A stretch of DNA of 64,000 nucleotides from Rhizobiaceae bacterium (GTDB taxonomy: Bacteria; Pseudomonadota; Alphaproteobacteria; Rhizobiales; Rhizobiaceae). This document shows, piece after piece, positions 39,995 to 50,846 of this stretch (positions are counted from its first letter, which is position 1; each line of letters opens with the position of its first letter). The notes under the pieces were generated by a model. That model was not told the origin of the DNA, made no database searches, and saw nothing but the letters and a program-made list of their open reading frames with translations. Position numbers and translations under genes: made by a program. The stretch covers positions 62,001 through 126,000 of the forward strand of contig JAHBYW010000007.1 of NCBI GenBank assembly GCA_019635755.1. The letters run 5' to 3'.

Positions 39995-41050
39995 TCAGAA
40001 CATGTCGCGCGGGTCGAAGTTCACGATGACATCGGCCCAGGCTTCGTACTTGTCGGCGGGAAGGTTGTAGGGACCGCAGCGGCGCACGGCACGCAGCGCT
40101 GCCTCGGTCGCGACCAGCGCGACGCCGCTCGAGCCGCCGCCCTTGACGACGCGCGGCTCGCCGTCGAGCGCGCCCGACTGGTCGAGCTTGAACTGCACGG
40201 AGATGCGGAGGTTCTCGACGTCCATCGCGCCGGCCGGCACGTTCCAGCAGCGCTGGATCTGGCCGCGCAGCGCGTCCATCTCGCTCTGCGTCAGCCTCGT
40301 GCCGGTGGTCTTCTTCTCGCCGCCGAGCGAGGCGACCTCGCTCGAATGACGGGCGCCTCCGCCCGAGGCCTTCTCCTTGTTGAGCAGGGCCGCGACCTCG
40401 TCCTCGAGGCTCTTTTCCTCGGACTTCGGCTTCTCGGCGGCCTTCTTGACCGGTTTCTCGGCGTCCTTGCGGTCGGGTGCCTTGGCGGTCTGGGCGAGCG
40501 GCGGCTGCGGCCGCGCGTTGGGAGCGGGCGCGCTGTCGGGCAGCGCAACCGTCTCGGCGTCGGGCTTCTCCGCGACCACGGGTGTTGGCACCGGGTCCGG
40601 CTTGACCTCCTGCCGCGGCGTCGGCTCGGCCTTGACCTCGGTGGCCGGAACGACCGACGCCGTCTCCTTCGTCTTGGCGGGGGCCGTATCCGGCCGCGGG
40701 TCGGGCAGCGGCGTCGGTTCGGGGGTCGGCTCCGGCGCGCCTGCGGCCTTCACCGGTTTCGGGCTGGGATCGGGTGTCGGCGGCGTGTCGGCGTCGACGG
40801 TATTGTCGCCGACCTTCTGCGCGTCGACGACGACCTTGGGCTTCTCGGTCGGCTTCGGCGCCGGCTTCTCGGCCATCGTCGCCTTCTTGTCGCCTTCCTG
40901 GATCTGCGTGATCGATTCGATCGGGATGATGTCGATGGGCAGCGCCTCGACGTCGGCGACGTCGAAGGCGGTCGGCGCGGACAGCGAGACGAGGCCGAAG
41001 CCGAGCAGCGCCGCGTGCAGGACGACCGATGTGGTCAGGCCCGCCTTCAC
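39995..41050 (-). CDS. tolA: Cell envelope protein TolA
   Basis: 351 residues. One N-terminal membrane segment (GLTTSVVLHAALLGFGLVSLS) leads to a long Pro/Lys/Glu/Ala-rich periplasmic stalk (about 60-220) and a C-terminal TonB/TolA-like domain (QIQRCWNVPAGAMDVENLRISVQFKLD, then VRRCGPYNLPADKYEAW) with two cysteines. It transduces proton-motive force from TolQR to Pal. The start overlaps the tolR stop by 4 bases. Confidence 0.94.
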   Translation of the reverse strand: MKAGLTTSVVLHAALLGFGLVSLSAPTAFDVADVEALPIDIIPIESITQIQEGDKKATMAEKPAPKPTEKPKVVVDAQKVGDNTVDADTPPTPDPSPKPVKAAGAPEPTPEPTPLPDPRPDTAPAKTKETASVVPATEVKAEPTPRQEVKPDPVPTPVVAEKPDAETVALPDSAPAPNARPQPPLAQTAKAPDRKDAEKPVKKAAEKPKSEEKSLEDEVAALLNKEKASGGGARHSSEVASLGGEKKTTGTRLTQSEMDALRGQIQRCWNVPAGAMDVENLRISVQFKLDQSGALDGEPRVVKGGGSSGVALVATEAALRAVRRCGPYNLPADKYEAWADVIVNFDPRDMF

Positions 41051-41508
41051 TGCGTGTCCTGTTCCTGCAGGGTGACAAGGCCGAGATTGCGGAAGCCCGC
41101 GGCGGAGACGCGCGCCATCACCTTCATGACGGTTCCGTAGTCCGCGGTCTTGTCGCCGCGCACATAGATGCGCTCCTCGTAGCCGGTCTTGGCGATGGCC
41201 TCGAGCTTAGGCACGACTTCGTCGATCGGGATCTCGGTCTCCTGGAGATAGACCTGCCCCTGGTCGTTGACCGAGATGGTAATCGGCTGCGTCTCGGAAT
41301 TGAGCGCCTTGGCGGCGGTCTCCGGCAGGTCGATCGGCACGCCGACCGTCAAGAGCGGCGCGGCGACCATGAAGATGATGAGCAGCACCAGCATCACGTC
41401 GACGAAGGGCGTGACGTTGATCTCGGACATCAGGCCGTGAAGCCGCCCACGACGCCGATGACCCCGCGACCCTCTGCCGTTTCCCGGCTGCGATACGGAC
41501 ATTCCCAT
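41047..41508 (-). CDS. tolR: Biopolymer transport protein TolR
   Basis: 153 residues. A basic N-terminus precedes one membrane helix (INVTPFVDVMLVLLIIFMVAAPLL) with the conserved proton-carrying Asp, then an ExbD-like periplasmic domain (YVRGDKTADYGTVMKVMARVSAAGF). With TolQ it forms the inner-membrane proton-driven motor. It lies 9 bp after tolQ. Confidence 0.96.
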   Translation of the reverse strand: MGMSVSQPGNGRGSRGHRRRGRLHGLMSEINVTPFVDVMLVLLIIFMVAAPLLTVGVPIDLPETAAKALNSETQPITISVNDQGQVYLQETEIPIDEVVPKLEAIAKTGYEERIYVRGDKTADYGTVMKVMARVSAAGFRNLGLVTLQEQDTQ

Positions 41509-41517
41509 CAGCCTACC

Positions 41518-42225
41518 TCACGTACGCGCGACTTTTTCATCGATTTGGCGCGAGAGTATGGCGGAGAACTCGTCCGCGAACCCTTCCATGCGAACGGCGA
41601 TCTTGCCGGCGTCCGACGACAGCTTGTTGTAGGCGACGACGGCCGGGATGGCGGCGAGCAGGCCGATGGCGGTCGCGAGCAGCGCCTCGGCGATGCCGGG
41701 CGCCACGACCGCGAGGTTCGTCGACTTCGAGCCGGCGATGGCCTGGAACGAGGTCATGATGCCGACCACCGTGCCGAACAGGCCGATGAACGGCGCGGCC
41801 GAGCCGACGGTGGCGAGGAAGCCGAGCTTGCCCTCGAGACGCTCCATCTCACGCGTCAGCGCCAGGTCCATCGCCTTGTCGATGCGGCTTTGCAGCGCCA
41901 GCGGCGAGCGAGCGCCCTTCTCGAAGCTCTTCTTCCACTCGCGCATCGCGGCGACGAAGATCGACGCCATGCCGGTCGTCTTGCGTTCGGCGAGGCCGTT
42001 GTAGAGCTCCTCCAGCGACTGGCCGGACCAGAAGGTGTTTTCGAAGCGGCCGAGCGAGACACGCATGCGGCCATAGGCGATCAGCTTGTCGACGATGATC
42101 GCCCAGGTCCAGATCGACGCCGCGAGCAGACCGATCATCACCAGCTTAACCACCCAGCCGGCCTGCCAGAACAGTGCCCAGACGGAAATCGCTGCGCCCG
42201 GCTCGGCCAGAGTGATGTTTTCCAT
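41518..42225 (-). CDS. tolQ: Tol-Pal motor protein TolQ
   Basis: 235 residues with three membrane segments and the MotA/TolQ/ExbB core ([26 protein letters not shown], then [26 protein letters not shown]). It forms the stator-like ring around TolR. The chosen ATG starts [10 protein letters not shown]; upstream in-frame sequence is unconserved. First gene of tolQRAB. Confidence 0.96.
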   Translation of the reverse strand: MENITLAEPGAAISVWALFWQAGWVVKLVMIGLLAASIWTWAIIVDKLIAYGRMRVSLGRFENTFWSGQSLEELYNGLAERKTTGMASIFVAAMREWKKSFEKGARSPLALQSRIDKAMDLALTREMERLEGKLGFLATVGSAAPFIGLFGTVVGIMTSFQAIAGSKSTNLAVVAPGIAEALLATAIGLLAAIPAVVAYNKLSSDAGKIAVRMEGFADEFSAILSRQIDEKVART

Positions 42226-42419
42226 TGCTTTGTCCCTTGAACATGTGGGCCCGGCGGCGGCTGGCCCCGCGCGCATCGTCCCCTCTCGCACCGGTCGTGA
42301 ACGTTGACCGGCAGTGGCCCCGGATGCGCCTTTCGCGGCGTTTTCGGGGCCAAATTTGGTGAAAGGAAGGCGCCCGCGAAGCCTAGAACTTTCGCTGGTT
42401 TCTTCATGGATGGTTATGG

Positions 42420-42434
42420 TTAAGGATCGGTTAG
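42420..42434. promoter_or_regulatory. Possible CtrA-binding site upstream of tolQ
   Basis: TTAA-N7-TTAG (42420-42434) differs at one base from the CtrA consensus TTAA-N7-TTAA. It lies 195 bp upstream of tolQ and 52 bp before the 54-aa gene. A single imperfect site is weak evidence. Confidence 0.25.
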
Positions 42435-42485
42435 GATCGGCCGCCGCCGCTTTGACACCGTGCCGCCGGCACGCCACAAGGCCGC

Positions 42486-42650
42486 ATGACCAAGGCGCTC
42501 GCGCTCCTCTTCCTGCTGGCGATGTCGGTGCAGATCATCCGGCCGCTCGGCCTGCCCGGCTTGAAGCGACGCGGCGACGCGTGGAAGATTGCCGCGGCGG
42601 CGCTCGCGATGTTCAGCCTGACCGTCGTTCTGAGCCACATCGCCGCGTGA
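42486..42650 (+). CDS. 54-aa membrane protein
   Basis: A short gene reading MTKALALLFLLAMSVQIIRP, then LGLPGLKRRGDAWKIAA and a second hydrophobic segment ALAMFSLTVVLSHIAA. Two membrane helices flank a short basic loop. Proteins of this shape (helix, IxPLGLPGLKxRxDxWKIA, helix) recur in Rhizobiales, as I recall them, without function. It ends 6 bp from the convergent SGNH gene and faces tolQ divergently. Confidence 0.72.
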   Translation: MTKALALLFLLAMSVQIIRPLGLPGLKRRGDAWKIAAAALAMFSLTVVLSHIAA

Positions 42651-42656
42651 GGCGGC

Positions 42657-43370
42657 TCAGCCGTCGCCCAGCACGAACGGTAGCAGGTGCTCCGCCCAGG
42701 CGCGATAGCCGGCCGCCGACGCGTGGAAGCCGTCGGTCGAGAACCCGGCCCGCGGGTCGGTGATGGGGAGCCGCGTCGCGGCAGCGGCGCCGCGCTCGCG
42801 GCAGAGCCTCTCCCCCATCGCATTGATGAGGCCGGCGCGAATCTCGAGGATTGACGCGAGCGCGGCCGGAAGCGCCGGCACGCGCTTCATGTCGACGACC
42901 GGCGACCAGACAAGCCGCGCCTCGGGCCATTTTGCGCGCACCGCGTAGAGAAGGCCTCCGAACTCCTTCTTGAAGCGGCCCACCGTGTGGAAGTTCTTCA
43001 TGTCGTTGGTGCCGACGGAGAGCACGATGTGCGTCCATGGTTCGGGGGCGAGGTTCGGCACCACATGGTCGCGCATCTGGCCGGACGTCGCCGAATTGAA
43101 GCCGGCGGCCCGCCACCGGACCGCGCGGCCCGTCCGCTCGTGGAGCAGCGCGGCGAGGTTCGCCGCGACGCCGCTGTCCGTCGTCTCGACACCGACCGAC
43201 GCGGCAGACGAATCGCCCAGCACCAGCAGCGCGATCTCCGGGGCCGTGCCGTCGAGGCGATGCATGACCGGCCCGGTTGCCGGCACCATGCGCTCGGTCC
43301 TCCGGCGCACGCCGACGCCCTGCCAGACATAAACCGGCAGGGCGAGCCAGGTCAGCAGAGGCCTGAGCAT
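42657..43370 (-). CDS. SGNH/GDSL hydrolase family protein
   Basis: 237 residues. All four SGNH blocks are present: LLVLGDSSAASVG (nucleophile Ser), the Gly block AAGFNSATSGQ, VGTNDMKNF (Asn) and STDGFHASAAGY (Asp-His). An N-terminal hydrophobic stretch (LLTWLALPVYVW) may anchor it. Family enzymes hydrolyse acyl or acetyl esters; the substrate is unknown. Confidence 0.87.
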   Translation of the reverse strand: MLRPLLTWLALPVYVWQGVGVRRRTERMVPATGPVMHRLDGTAPEIALLVLGDSSAASVGVETTDSGVAANLAALLHERTGRAVRWRAAGFNSATSGQMRDHVVPNLAPEPWTHIVLSVGTNDMKNFHTVGRFKKEFGGLLYAVRAKWPEARLVWSPVVDMKRVPALPAALASILEIRAGLINAMGERLCRERGAAAATRLPITDPRAGFSTDGFHASAAGYRAWAEHLLPFVLGDG

Positions 43371-43382
43371 TGCGCGCGCCCC

Positions 43383-44273
43383 TCAGCGAGCGCGGGAGGC
43401 CTCGAAGATGCTGTCGATGGCCGATCCCAGGGCGGTGTCGAACTGCGCATCGCTCTGCTGCGCCGAGAGGCCTTCGGTCAACGCGCGGGAGAACGAGGCG
43501 ATCATGCCGTCGTTCTGCCTGAGCTTGGCGTTGGCGTCGTCGCGCGAATAGCCGCCTGACAGCGCGACCACGCGCATGACTCTGCTGTCGTCGATCAGCG
43601 GCTTGTAGAGATTGGGCTTCGTCGGCAGCGTGAGCTTCAGCATGATCTGCTTGCCCGCCGGCACGCCGTCGAGGTGCTTCTTGAGTTCGGCGAGCAGGAT
43701 GTCCTCGGCCTCCGCCTTGTCGGGGATCGAGATCGTCACCTCCGGCTCGATGATCGGCACCAGGCCGTGCGACAGGATCTGGCGGCCCACCTCGAACTGC
43801 TGGTCGACGACGGCGGCGATGCCCTTGGGGTTCGCGGCGTCGATGACCGAGCGCATCTTGGTGCCAAAAACCTGCTTGGCAACGGCGCGCTTCAGCAACG
43901 CGTCGAGGTTCGGCATCGGCTTCATCAGCTTCACGCCGTCCTTCGCCTCGGCGAGACCCTGGTCGACCTTGAGGAAAGGCACCACGTGGCGCTTGTCCCA
44001 GAGATACTGCGCCGTCGGCGTCCCGTCGATGTCGCGGTCCATCGTCTGCTCGAACAGGATGGCGCCCATCACCTTGTCGCCGGTGAAGGCGGGCGACTTG
44101 ATGATGCGCGCCCGCATCTTGTGGACGAGGTCGAACATCTCCGCCTCGGTCTTCCATGCGCTTTCGTCGACGCCGTAGAGCTTCAGCGCCTTCGGCGTCG
44201 AGCCGCCCGACTGATCGAGCGCGGCAATGAAGCCGTCCTTCTTGGCGGCCTGCGCGGCCATGTCCTTGTTCAT
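43383..44273 (-). CDS. fda: Fructose-bisphosphate aldolase, class I
   Basis: 296 residues of the class I (Schiff-base) aldolase type found in Rhizobiales: [21 protein letters not shown] at the start, PFLKVDQGL, and the lysine-containing strands [14 protein letters not shown] and [10 protein letters not shown]. It cleaves fructose-1,6-bisphosphate to two trioses without metal. It follows pgk by 40 bp and is probably co-transcribed with it. Confidence 0.93.
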   Translation of the reverse strand: MNKDMAAQAAKKDGFIAALDQSGGSTPKALKLYGVDESAWKTEAEMFDLVHKMRARIIKSPAFTGDKVMGAILFEQTMDRDIDGTPTAQYLWDKRHVVPFLKVDQGLAEAKDGVKLMKPMPNLDALLKRAVAKQVFGTKMRSVIDAANPKGIAAVVDQQFEVGRQILSHGLVPIIEPEVTISIPDKAEAEDILLAELKKHLDGVPAGKQIMLKLTLPTKPNLYKPLIDDSRVMRVVALSGGYSRDDANAKLRQNDGMIASFSRALTEGLSAQQSDAQFDTALGSAIDSIFEASRAR

Positions 44274-44313
44274 CGCGTTCTCCCCAGGGTCGATCGTTTC
44301 GTAAGTCCGGCGT

Positions 44314-45510
44314 TCAGGCCTTCAACACCTCGACGCCCGGCAGCGCCTTGCCTTCCATCCATTCCAGGAAGGCGCCACCGGCGGTGGAGATGTAGGTGAA
44401 GTCGTCGGCAACGCCCGCGTGGTTGAGCGCGGCGACAGTGTCGCCTCCGCCGGCCACCGAGACCAGCTTGCCGGCCTTCGTGCGGCTCGCCGCATGCCTG
44501 GCCGCGGCGACCGTCGCTTTGTCGAAGGGCGCGATCTCGAAGGCGCCGAGCGGTCCGTTCCAGACCAGCGTCGCAGCGCGGTCGATCCACTGGTTCACGG
44601 CTTCAACGGTCTTCGGGCCGACATCGAGGATCATGCCGTCGTTCGGCACCTTCTCGATCGGCACGACCTCGTTCGCGGCACCCGCCTTGAACTCCTTCGC
44701 CACGACGCCGTCTGACGGCAGGATGATGGCGCAGCCGGCTGACGCCGCTTCCATCATGATCTGCTTGGCGGTGCCGGCCAGCTCGTGCTCGCAGAGCGAC
44801 TTGCCGACATTCGTCCCGCGCGCGGCGAGAAACGTGTTGGCCATGCCGCCGCCGATCACCAGCGCGTCGACCTTCTTCACGAGATTCATGAGCAGGTCGA
44901 GCTTGGTCGACACCTTGGCGCCACCGACGATGGCGATGACCGGCTTGGCGGGACTGCCGAGACCCTTCTCCAGCGCGTCGAGCTCGGTCTGCATGGTGCG
45001 GCCGGCGAAGGCGGGAAGGACGTGCGCCAGACCCTCCGTCGAGGAATGCGCGCGGTGCGCCGCCGAGAAGGCGTCGTTGACGAAGATGTCGCCGAGCTTG
45101 GCGAGTTCCTCGGTGAAGGCCGGGTCGTTCTTCTCCTCGCGCTTGTCGAAGCGGGTGTTTTCGAGCAGCGCCACGTCGCCGGGCTTCATCGCGAAGATGG
45201 CGCCGGCCGCCTTCTCTCCGATCGTGTCGTGGATGAAGGCGACGGGGCGGCCAAGGATGCGCGCCGTCTCCTCGGCGACGGGCGCCAGCGAGAATTCCGG
45301 ATCGGGACCGCCCTTCGGCCGTCCGAAATGCGCCAGGAGGATCACCTTGGCTTCCTTGTCGGCCAGCTCCTTGATCGTCGGGACGACGCGCTCAATCCGG
45401 GTCGCGTCTGTCACCTTGCCGTCGGCCATCGGGACATTGAGGTCGACGCGCACGAGCACGCGCTTTCCCTTCACGTCGCCGATCGCGTCGAGGGTCTTGA
45501 ACTTCGCCAT
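44314..45510 (-). CDS. pgk: Phosphoglycerate kinase
   Basis: 398 residues. N-domain: [30 protein letters not shown] and [16 protein letters not shown]-domain nucleotide site: [24 protein letters not shown] and [12 protein letters not shown]. It makes ATP from 1,3-bisphosphoglycerate. It belongs to the gap-pgk-fda glycolytic block, here interrupted by an antiporter gene between gap and pgk. Confidence 0.96.
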   Translation of the reverse strand: MAKFKTLDAIGDVKGKRVLVRVDLNVPMADGKVTDATRIERVVPTIKELADKEAKVILLAHFGRPKGGPDPEFSLAPVAEETARILGRPVAFIHDTIGEKAAGAIFAMKPGDVALLENTRFDKREEKNDPAFTEELAKLGDIFVNDAFSAAHRAHSSTEGLAHVLPAFAGRTMQTELDALEKGLGSPAKPVIAIVGGAKVSTKLDLLMNLVKKVDALVIGGGMANTFLAARGTNVGKSLCEHELAGTAKQIMMEAASAGCAIILPSDGVVAKEFKAGAANEVVPIEKVPNDGMILDVGPKTVEAVNQWIDRAATLVWNGPLGAFEIAPFDKATVAAARHAASRTKAGKLVSVAGGGDTVAALNHAGVADDFTYISTAGGAFLEWMEGKALPGVEVLKA

Positions 45511-45584
45511 GGCGCGATCCTCCGCAAAAGCGCGCGGACATTACTAAAGCGCGGCGCGGATGCAAGCGGCGCGCGCGGTCCCGG

Positions 45585-47468
45585 TCAGGCGGGCGGATGC
45601 CGGGTCGGCGAGGCGGGCTGATCGTCGGCGCCGCCCCCGTCGGCCGTGTGGCCGCCGTCGGGCACGCGCCGCATCGCGCCGAGCAGCGTCGCCGCCCGGT
45701 CGACCATCTCGCCCGGACTGAGGAAGAACGGGATGCGCGCCCGCGGCCCTGCCGGCTCGAAAGACAGGCCGAGTTCGGTCGGGCGGCCCTCCTCGTCGAC
45801 GTCGCGGACGATGAGCTCGATCGAGCCGATCGCCACCCGGTCGGCATATTCGGCACGGCCGCCCAGCCGCTGCAGCGCGAGCGCGCCGATGGTCAGCCGG
45901 CCGTCCTCCTCGCTGAGTCCCAGTCCGTAATTGGCCTCCAGTTCCCCCGCCAGATGTTCGGGATCGACGGGGAAGGCGCCGAAGAAGTCCTCGTCCTCGG
46001 GATCCACGGTGGCGCGGCTGGCGAACAGCCGGTCGAGGAGCTTCGGATAGCGGTCCGAGACGAAGATGTACACGTGATCGCCGGCGACCAGCCGGCCGGC
46101 GTCCTGCAGTTTGAAGGAACGGCCCTCGCGCACGACCAGCGACGGTCGAGCCCAGCGGGGAATACGTTCGCCGCGCGCGACGGGGCTGCCGGCCATGATC
46201 GTGTAGCTCAGCAACTCGTGATGCGCCGAACCGGGGAGTTCCAGCTCCACCTTTTCCAGCGGCCCGATGCGGGCCGGGATGATCAATCCCAGGCGCCTGG
46301 CCAGCGGGCCGATGGTCCAGCCCTGAACGATAAGGGAGACGAGAACCACGATGAACGCGATGTTGAAGATGTAGCGGCCCTGCTCCAGCCCGCCGATTAG
46401 CGGCGTGATCGCGAGCAGGATCGAGACCGCGCCGCGCAGGCCAACCCATGAGATGAAGGCGGTTTCGTTTCGCGGGAACCGGAACGGCAGGAGGCAAAGC
46501 CACACCGCGACCGGTCGCGCAACGAAGATGAGGAAGATACCCAGCCCGACACCGACGAACAGGATATCGCCGAACTGGGACGGCGTCGCGAAAAGGCCGA
46601 GCACGAGGAACATGATGATTTGCGCCAGCCATGACACGCCGTCCTGGAAGCGCTTCAGTTGCGCGGCCGCCCGAAGCCTGGAATTTCCCGCGACAAGCCC
46701 GGCAAGGTAGACGGCAAGGAAGCCGGAGCCTCCGACTGCGCCGGCGAGCGCGAAGACCAGCAGCGACAGGGCGATGACGAAAATGGGCAGCAGGCCGCCG
46801 TCGAGTCTCAGCCGGTTGACGAGCCTGCTGATCACCAGGCCGCCCCCGTAGCCGAGCGCCGCGCCGAGGACCATCTGCTCCACAAAGCCTGCCGCGAGAT
46901 CGGCGACCAGCACTTCCGCTTCTGGGTTAGCGCCGATGGCGATGATCTCGACAAGCGTGATCGTGAGGAAAATGGCGATCGGATCGTTCGCGCCCGATTC
47001 GATTTCGAGCGTCGCGCGCGTCCGTTCGCGAAGGTTGAGGTTGCCCGCGCGGACCAGGAAGAAGACCGCTGCCGCGTCGGTCGACGCGACCGCCGCGCCC
47101 AGCAGGAATGATTCCAGCCAGTTCAGGCTGGTCACGTAGAATGCGCCGACCCCGAACACCAGCGTCGTCAGCACCACGCCCACCGTGGCAAGGGAGAGCG
47201 CAGGCAGCGCGGCTTGCCTCAACACCGACAGCGACGTGCCGAAGCCTGAATCGAACAGGATCACCGCCAGCGCGAGCGAGCCGACGAAATACGCCGCCCG
47301 GGCATTGTCGAAGGAGAGGCCGAGCCCGTCGGAGCCCGCGACGAGTCCGATCGACAGGAAGAGAAGCAGGAGCGGGGCGCCGAAGCGGAAGGCGATGAGG
47401 CTCGAGAAGGCCGCGACCAGCACCAGCGTGGTACCGACGAGCGTGGCGAAATAGAGCGTCTGGCCCAT
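45585..47468 (-). CDS. Potassium/proton antiporter (CvrA/NhaP2 type)
   Basis: 627 residues. An N-terminal CPA1 exchanger domain has about 12 membrane segments, including LLGAAVASTDAAAVFFLVRAGN and ESGANDPIAIFLT with the acidic ion-binding residues. A cytoplasmic RCK-C/TrkA-C regulatory region follows (about 400-490), then a CorC/HlyC-like C-terminal domain. This domain order is typical of NhaP2/CvrA K+/H+ antiporters, which eject K+ and protect against osmotic shifts. Its place between gap and pgk is unusual. Confidence 0.9.
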   Translation of the reverse strand: MGQTLYFATLVGTTLVLVAAFSSLIAFRFGAPLLLLFLSIGLVAGSDGLGLSFDNARAAYFVGSLALAVILFDSGFGTSLSVLRQAALPALSLATVGVVLTTLVFGVGAFYVTSLNWLESFLLGAAVASTDAAAVFFLVRAGNLNLRERTRATLEIESGANDPIAIFLTITLVEIIAIGANPEAEVLVADLAAGFVEQMVLGAALGYGGGLVISRLVNRLRLDGGLLPIFVIALSLLVFALAGAVGGSGFLAVYLAGLVAGNSRLRAAAQLKRFQDGVSWLAQIIMFLVLGLFATPSQFGDILFVGVGLGIFLIFVARPVAVWLCLLPFRFPRNETAFISWVGLRGAVSILLAITPLIGGLEQGRYIFNIAFIVVLVSLIVQGWTIGPLARRLGLIIPARIGPLEKVELELPGSAHHELLSYTIMAGSPVARGERIPRWARPSLVVREGRSFKLQDAGRLVAGDHVYIFVSDRYPKLLDRLFASRATVDPEDEDFFGAFPVDPEHLAGELEANYGLGLSEEDGRLTIGALALQRLGGRAEYADRVAIGSIELIVRDVDEEGRPTELGLSFEPAGPRARIPFFLSPGEMVDRAATLLGAMRRVPDGGHTADGGGADDQPASPTRHPPA

Positions 47469-47589
47469 CCGGTCGCGGCTCTCCTTCGCATGGGTGTCGG
47501 ATCAGCCCTGCATACGCCGGACTGCGGCGAACACAAGGCTCCAGCCTGCGCGGCGCGGGAAATTCGTTCGTCCAGCGCACAGGCGAAAA

Positions 47590-47616
47590 CGAAAACGCCC
47601 GGGACCAGCCCGGGCG
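47590..47616 (-). terminator. gap terminator
   Basis: CGCCCGGG/CCCGGGCG stem (47596-47603 with 47609-47616), loop of 5, followed on the minus strand by TTTTCGTTTTCG. It lies 21 bp past the gap stop and before the antiporter gene. Confidence 0.8.
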
Positions 47617-47636
47617 CTTCTGGGGAGAGGCTTGCG

Positions 47637-48647
47637 TCAGGCGATCGTCTTGGCGAAAGCGACGGCCGTATCGGACATGCGGTTGGAGAAGCCCCACTCA
47701 TTGTCGTACCACGACAGCACCGAGACGAAGTTGCCGTCCATCACCTTGGTCTGGTCGAGCGCCATGGTGGACGACGCCGGGTCATGGTTGAAGTCGATCG
47801 AGACGTTCGGGTGGTGGGTCACCGCCATGACGCCCTTCAGCTTGCCTTCCGAGGCCTTGATCACCGCGTTGTTGATCTCCTCCACGGTCGTGTTGCGCGA
47901 GGCGATGAACTTGAAGTCGACCACCGAGACGTTTGGCGTCGGCACGCGGATCGAGATGCCGTCCAGCTTGCCCTTCAGCGCCGGCAGCACCAGGCCGATG
48001 GCCTTGGCCGCGCCCGTCGAGGTCGGGATCTGGGAGAGCGCCGCGGCACGGGCGCGGTAGAGATCCTTGTGCATGGTGTCCAGCGTCGGCTGGTCGCCGG
48101 TGTAGGAGTGGATCGTCGTCATCATGCCCTTCTCGATGCCGACGGCGTCGTGCAGGATCGAGGCCAGCGGCGCCAGGCAGTTGGTCGTGCAGGACGCGTT
48201 CGAGATGACGATGTGGTCCTTGGTCAGCTTGTCATGGTTGATGCCGTAGACCACGGTCAGGTCGGCGCCGTCGGATGGCGCCGAGACGATGACGCGCTTC
48301 GCGCCCGCCGCGAGGTGCGCCGCCGCCTTGTCGCGGGCCGTGAAGATGCCGGTGCATTCCATCGCGATGTCGACGCCCAGTTCCTTCCAGGGAAGCTGCG
48401 ACGGATCCTTGATCGCGGTGACCTTGAACTTGTCGGTGCCGATGTTGATCGAGTCGCCCTCGACCTTCACCTCGCGCGGGAACTTGCCGTGCACGCTGTC
48501 GAACCGCAGCAGATGGGCATTGGTCTCGACCGGGCCGAGGTCGTTGACGGCGACGACGTCGATGTCCTTGCGGCCGGATTCATAGATGGCGCGCACGATG
48601 TTGCGGCCGATGCGGCCAAATCCGTTGATGGCGACTCTGACGGTCAT
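47637..48647 (-). CDS. gap: Glyceraldehyde-3-phosphate dehydrogenase, type I
   Basis: 336 residues. NAD-binding [17 protein letters not shown]; catalytic [14 protein letters not shown] (Cys about 155); substrate-loop motifs; terminal [16 protein letters not shown]. It oxidises glyceraldehyde-3-phosphate to 1,3-bisphosphoglycerate. The ATG at 48647 is preceded by AGGAGG; a longer in-frame start is unconserved. A strong terminator follows. Confidence 0.96.
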   Translation of the reverse strand: MTVRVAINGFGRIGRNIVRAIYESGRKDIDVVAVNDLGPVETNAHLLRFDSVHGKFPREVKVEGDSINIGTDKFKVTAIKDPSQLPWKELGVDIAMECTGIFTARDKAAAHLAAGAKRVIVSAPSDGADLTVVYGINHDKLTKDHIVISNASCTTNCLAPLASILHDAVGIEKGMMTTIHSYTGDQPTLDTMHKDLYRARAAALSQIPTSTGAAKAIGLVLPALKGKLDGISIRVPTPNVSVVDFKFIASRNTTVEEINNAVIKASEGKLKGVMAVTHHPNVSIDFNHDPASSTMALDQTKVMDGNFVSVLSWYDNEWGFSNRMSDTAVAFAKTIA

Positions 48648-48853
48648 GGTGTCCTCCTGGGAGCGGGCTGGCCCGGCGAAATCCGAAATGGGGGCCTCGA
48701 ATTCGGCCCGCTTCATAGCCGCGCACGAACAAAGAATCCAGCGCCGCCCGGAAAAAAGCTAAATCGATTAAACCCCGGCATCCATTGGGCCAGCTCGGGC
48801 TTTGGGTTGTTTATTGTCGCGGTGCCATCGTCGGACCGCAGCCATCGCGGCCG

Positions 48854-49714
48854 CTACTCGATCTCGAACCAGACCGGCTGGTGGTCCGATCCGGCGGCAT
48901 CGGCGTCGATCCAGGCCGCCTTGACCTTGTGGGCGAGCGATGCGGAGACGAAGCAGTAATCGAGCCGCGCCCGCTTCGAGGCATCCTTGGGATCGAGCCA
49001 CGTGGTGCTGCCCTCGGGCGGATCGCCGACCAGGCGCGAGACGTCGACGGGATTGTGCGCCACGAGCCGCCGGCCGTAGACCGAATCCGGCTCGCCGACC
49101 ATAAGTTCATACTCGGGCCGGCCCGGGCGCATGTTGAAGTCGCCCATCAGCACGAACTCCTCCGGACAGGGCGGCTCCGGAAAGCCGAACTCCCGGGCGC
49201 CGGTGATGCTGCCGCCTTCCAGCGGGTAGGCCAGCACCCGCTCCTTGAGGTGACGGAGCTGCATCATGCGTTCGTCATGACTTACATGATCGAGATGGAC
49301 GCAATAGAAGCGAACCGGACCGAGCGGCGACAGCACCAGCCCCTCCAGCGCGCCGCGCTGGAGGTTACCCCGCTCGAAGGTGCGGGAGCGCGGCAGCAGC
49401 AGGTTGCGCGACGAGGCGATGGGCCAGCGCGACAGCAGCATGTTGCCAAACTGCAGCCGTGCGTTGAGCGGCCTCCCGTCTGAGCCGCGGGCGCCGAGAT
49501 CGATGTCGAGCGGCGCTGCGAAGACGTGAAAGTGGTCCGGAAATGCCGCGGCCAGGCCGGCGACCATGTCGCCGCCGCCATTGCGCGGAAAGTTCCGCGT
49601 CACCTCCTGCAGCGCGATGATGTCGGCACCCTCGAGGCTTTTGACGATCCGGTCGAGATCGTAGCGGTCGTCGCGGCCGATCCCGTACTGGATGTTGTAG
49701 GTGACGCACTTCAT
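48854..49714 (-). CDS. Endonuclease/exonuclease/phosphatase family protein
   Basis: 286 residues of the EEP fold: VTYNIQYGIG, IALQEV (catalytic Glu), YCVHLDHVS, LMGDFNMRPG (Asp-Asn) and final AGSDHQPVWFEIE. No signal peptide. Substrate unknown; relatives act on nucleic acids, sphingomyelin or inositol phosphates. It is a distant relative of the gene at 23856. The ATG at 49714 is preferred to a GTG eight codons upstream. Confidence 0.86.
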   Translation of the reverse strand: MKCVTYNIQYGIGRDDRYDLDRIVKSLEGADIIALQEVTRNFPRNGGGDMVAGLAAAFPDHFHVFAAPLDIDLGARGSDGRPLNARLQFGNMLLSRWPIASSRNLLLPRSRTFERGNLQRGALEGLVLSPLGPVRFYCVHLDHVSHDERMMQLRHLKERVLAYPLEGGSITGAREFGFPEPPCPEEFVLMGDFNMRPGRPEYELMVGEPDSVYGRRLVAHNPVDVSRLVGDPPEGSTTWLDPKDASKRARLDYCFVSASLAHKVKAAWIDADAAGSDHQPVWFEIE

Positions 49715-49751
49715 GCCCTGTCCCCTCGCCCTTTTCACCGGCTTGCGCTAG

Positions 49752-50825
<1,074 letters not shown>

Positions 50826-50846
50826 TCGTTCTATGCCGGCTTCGTC

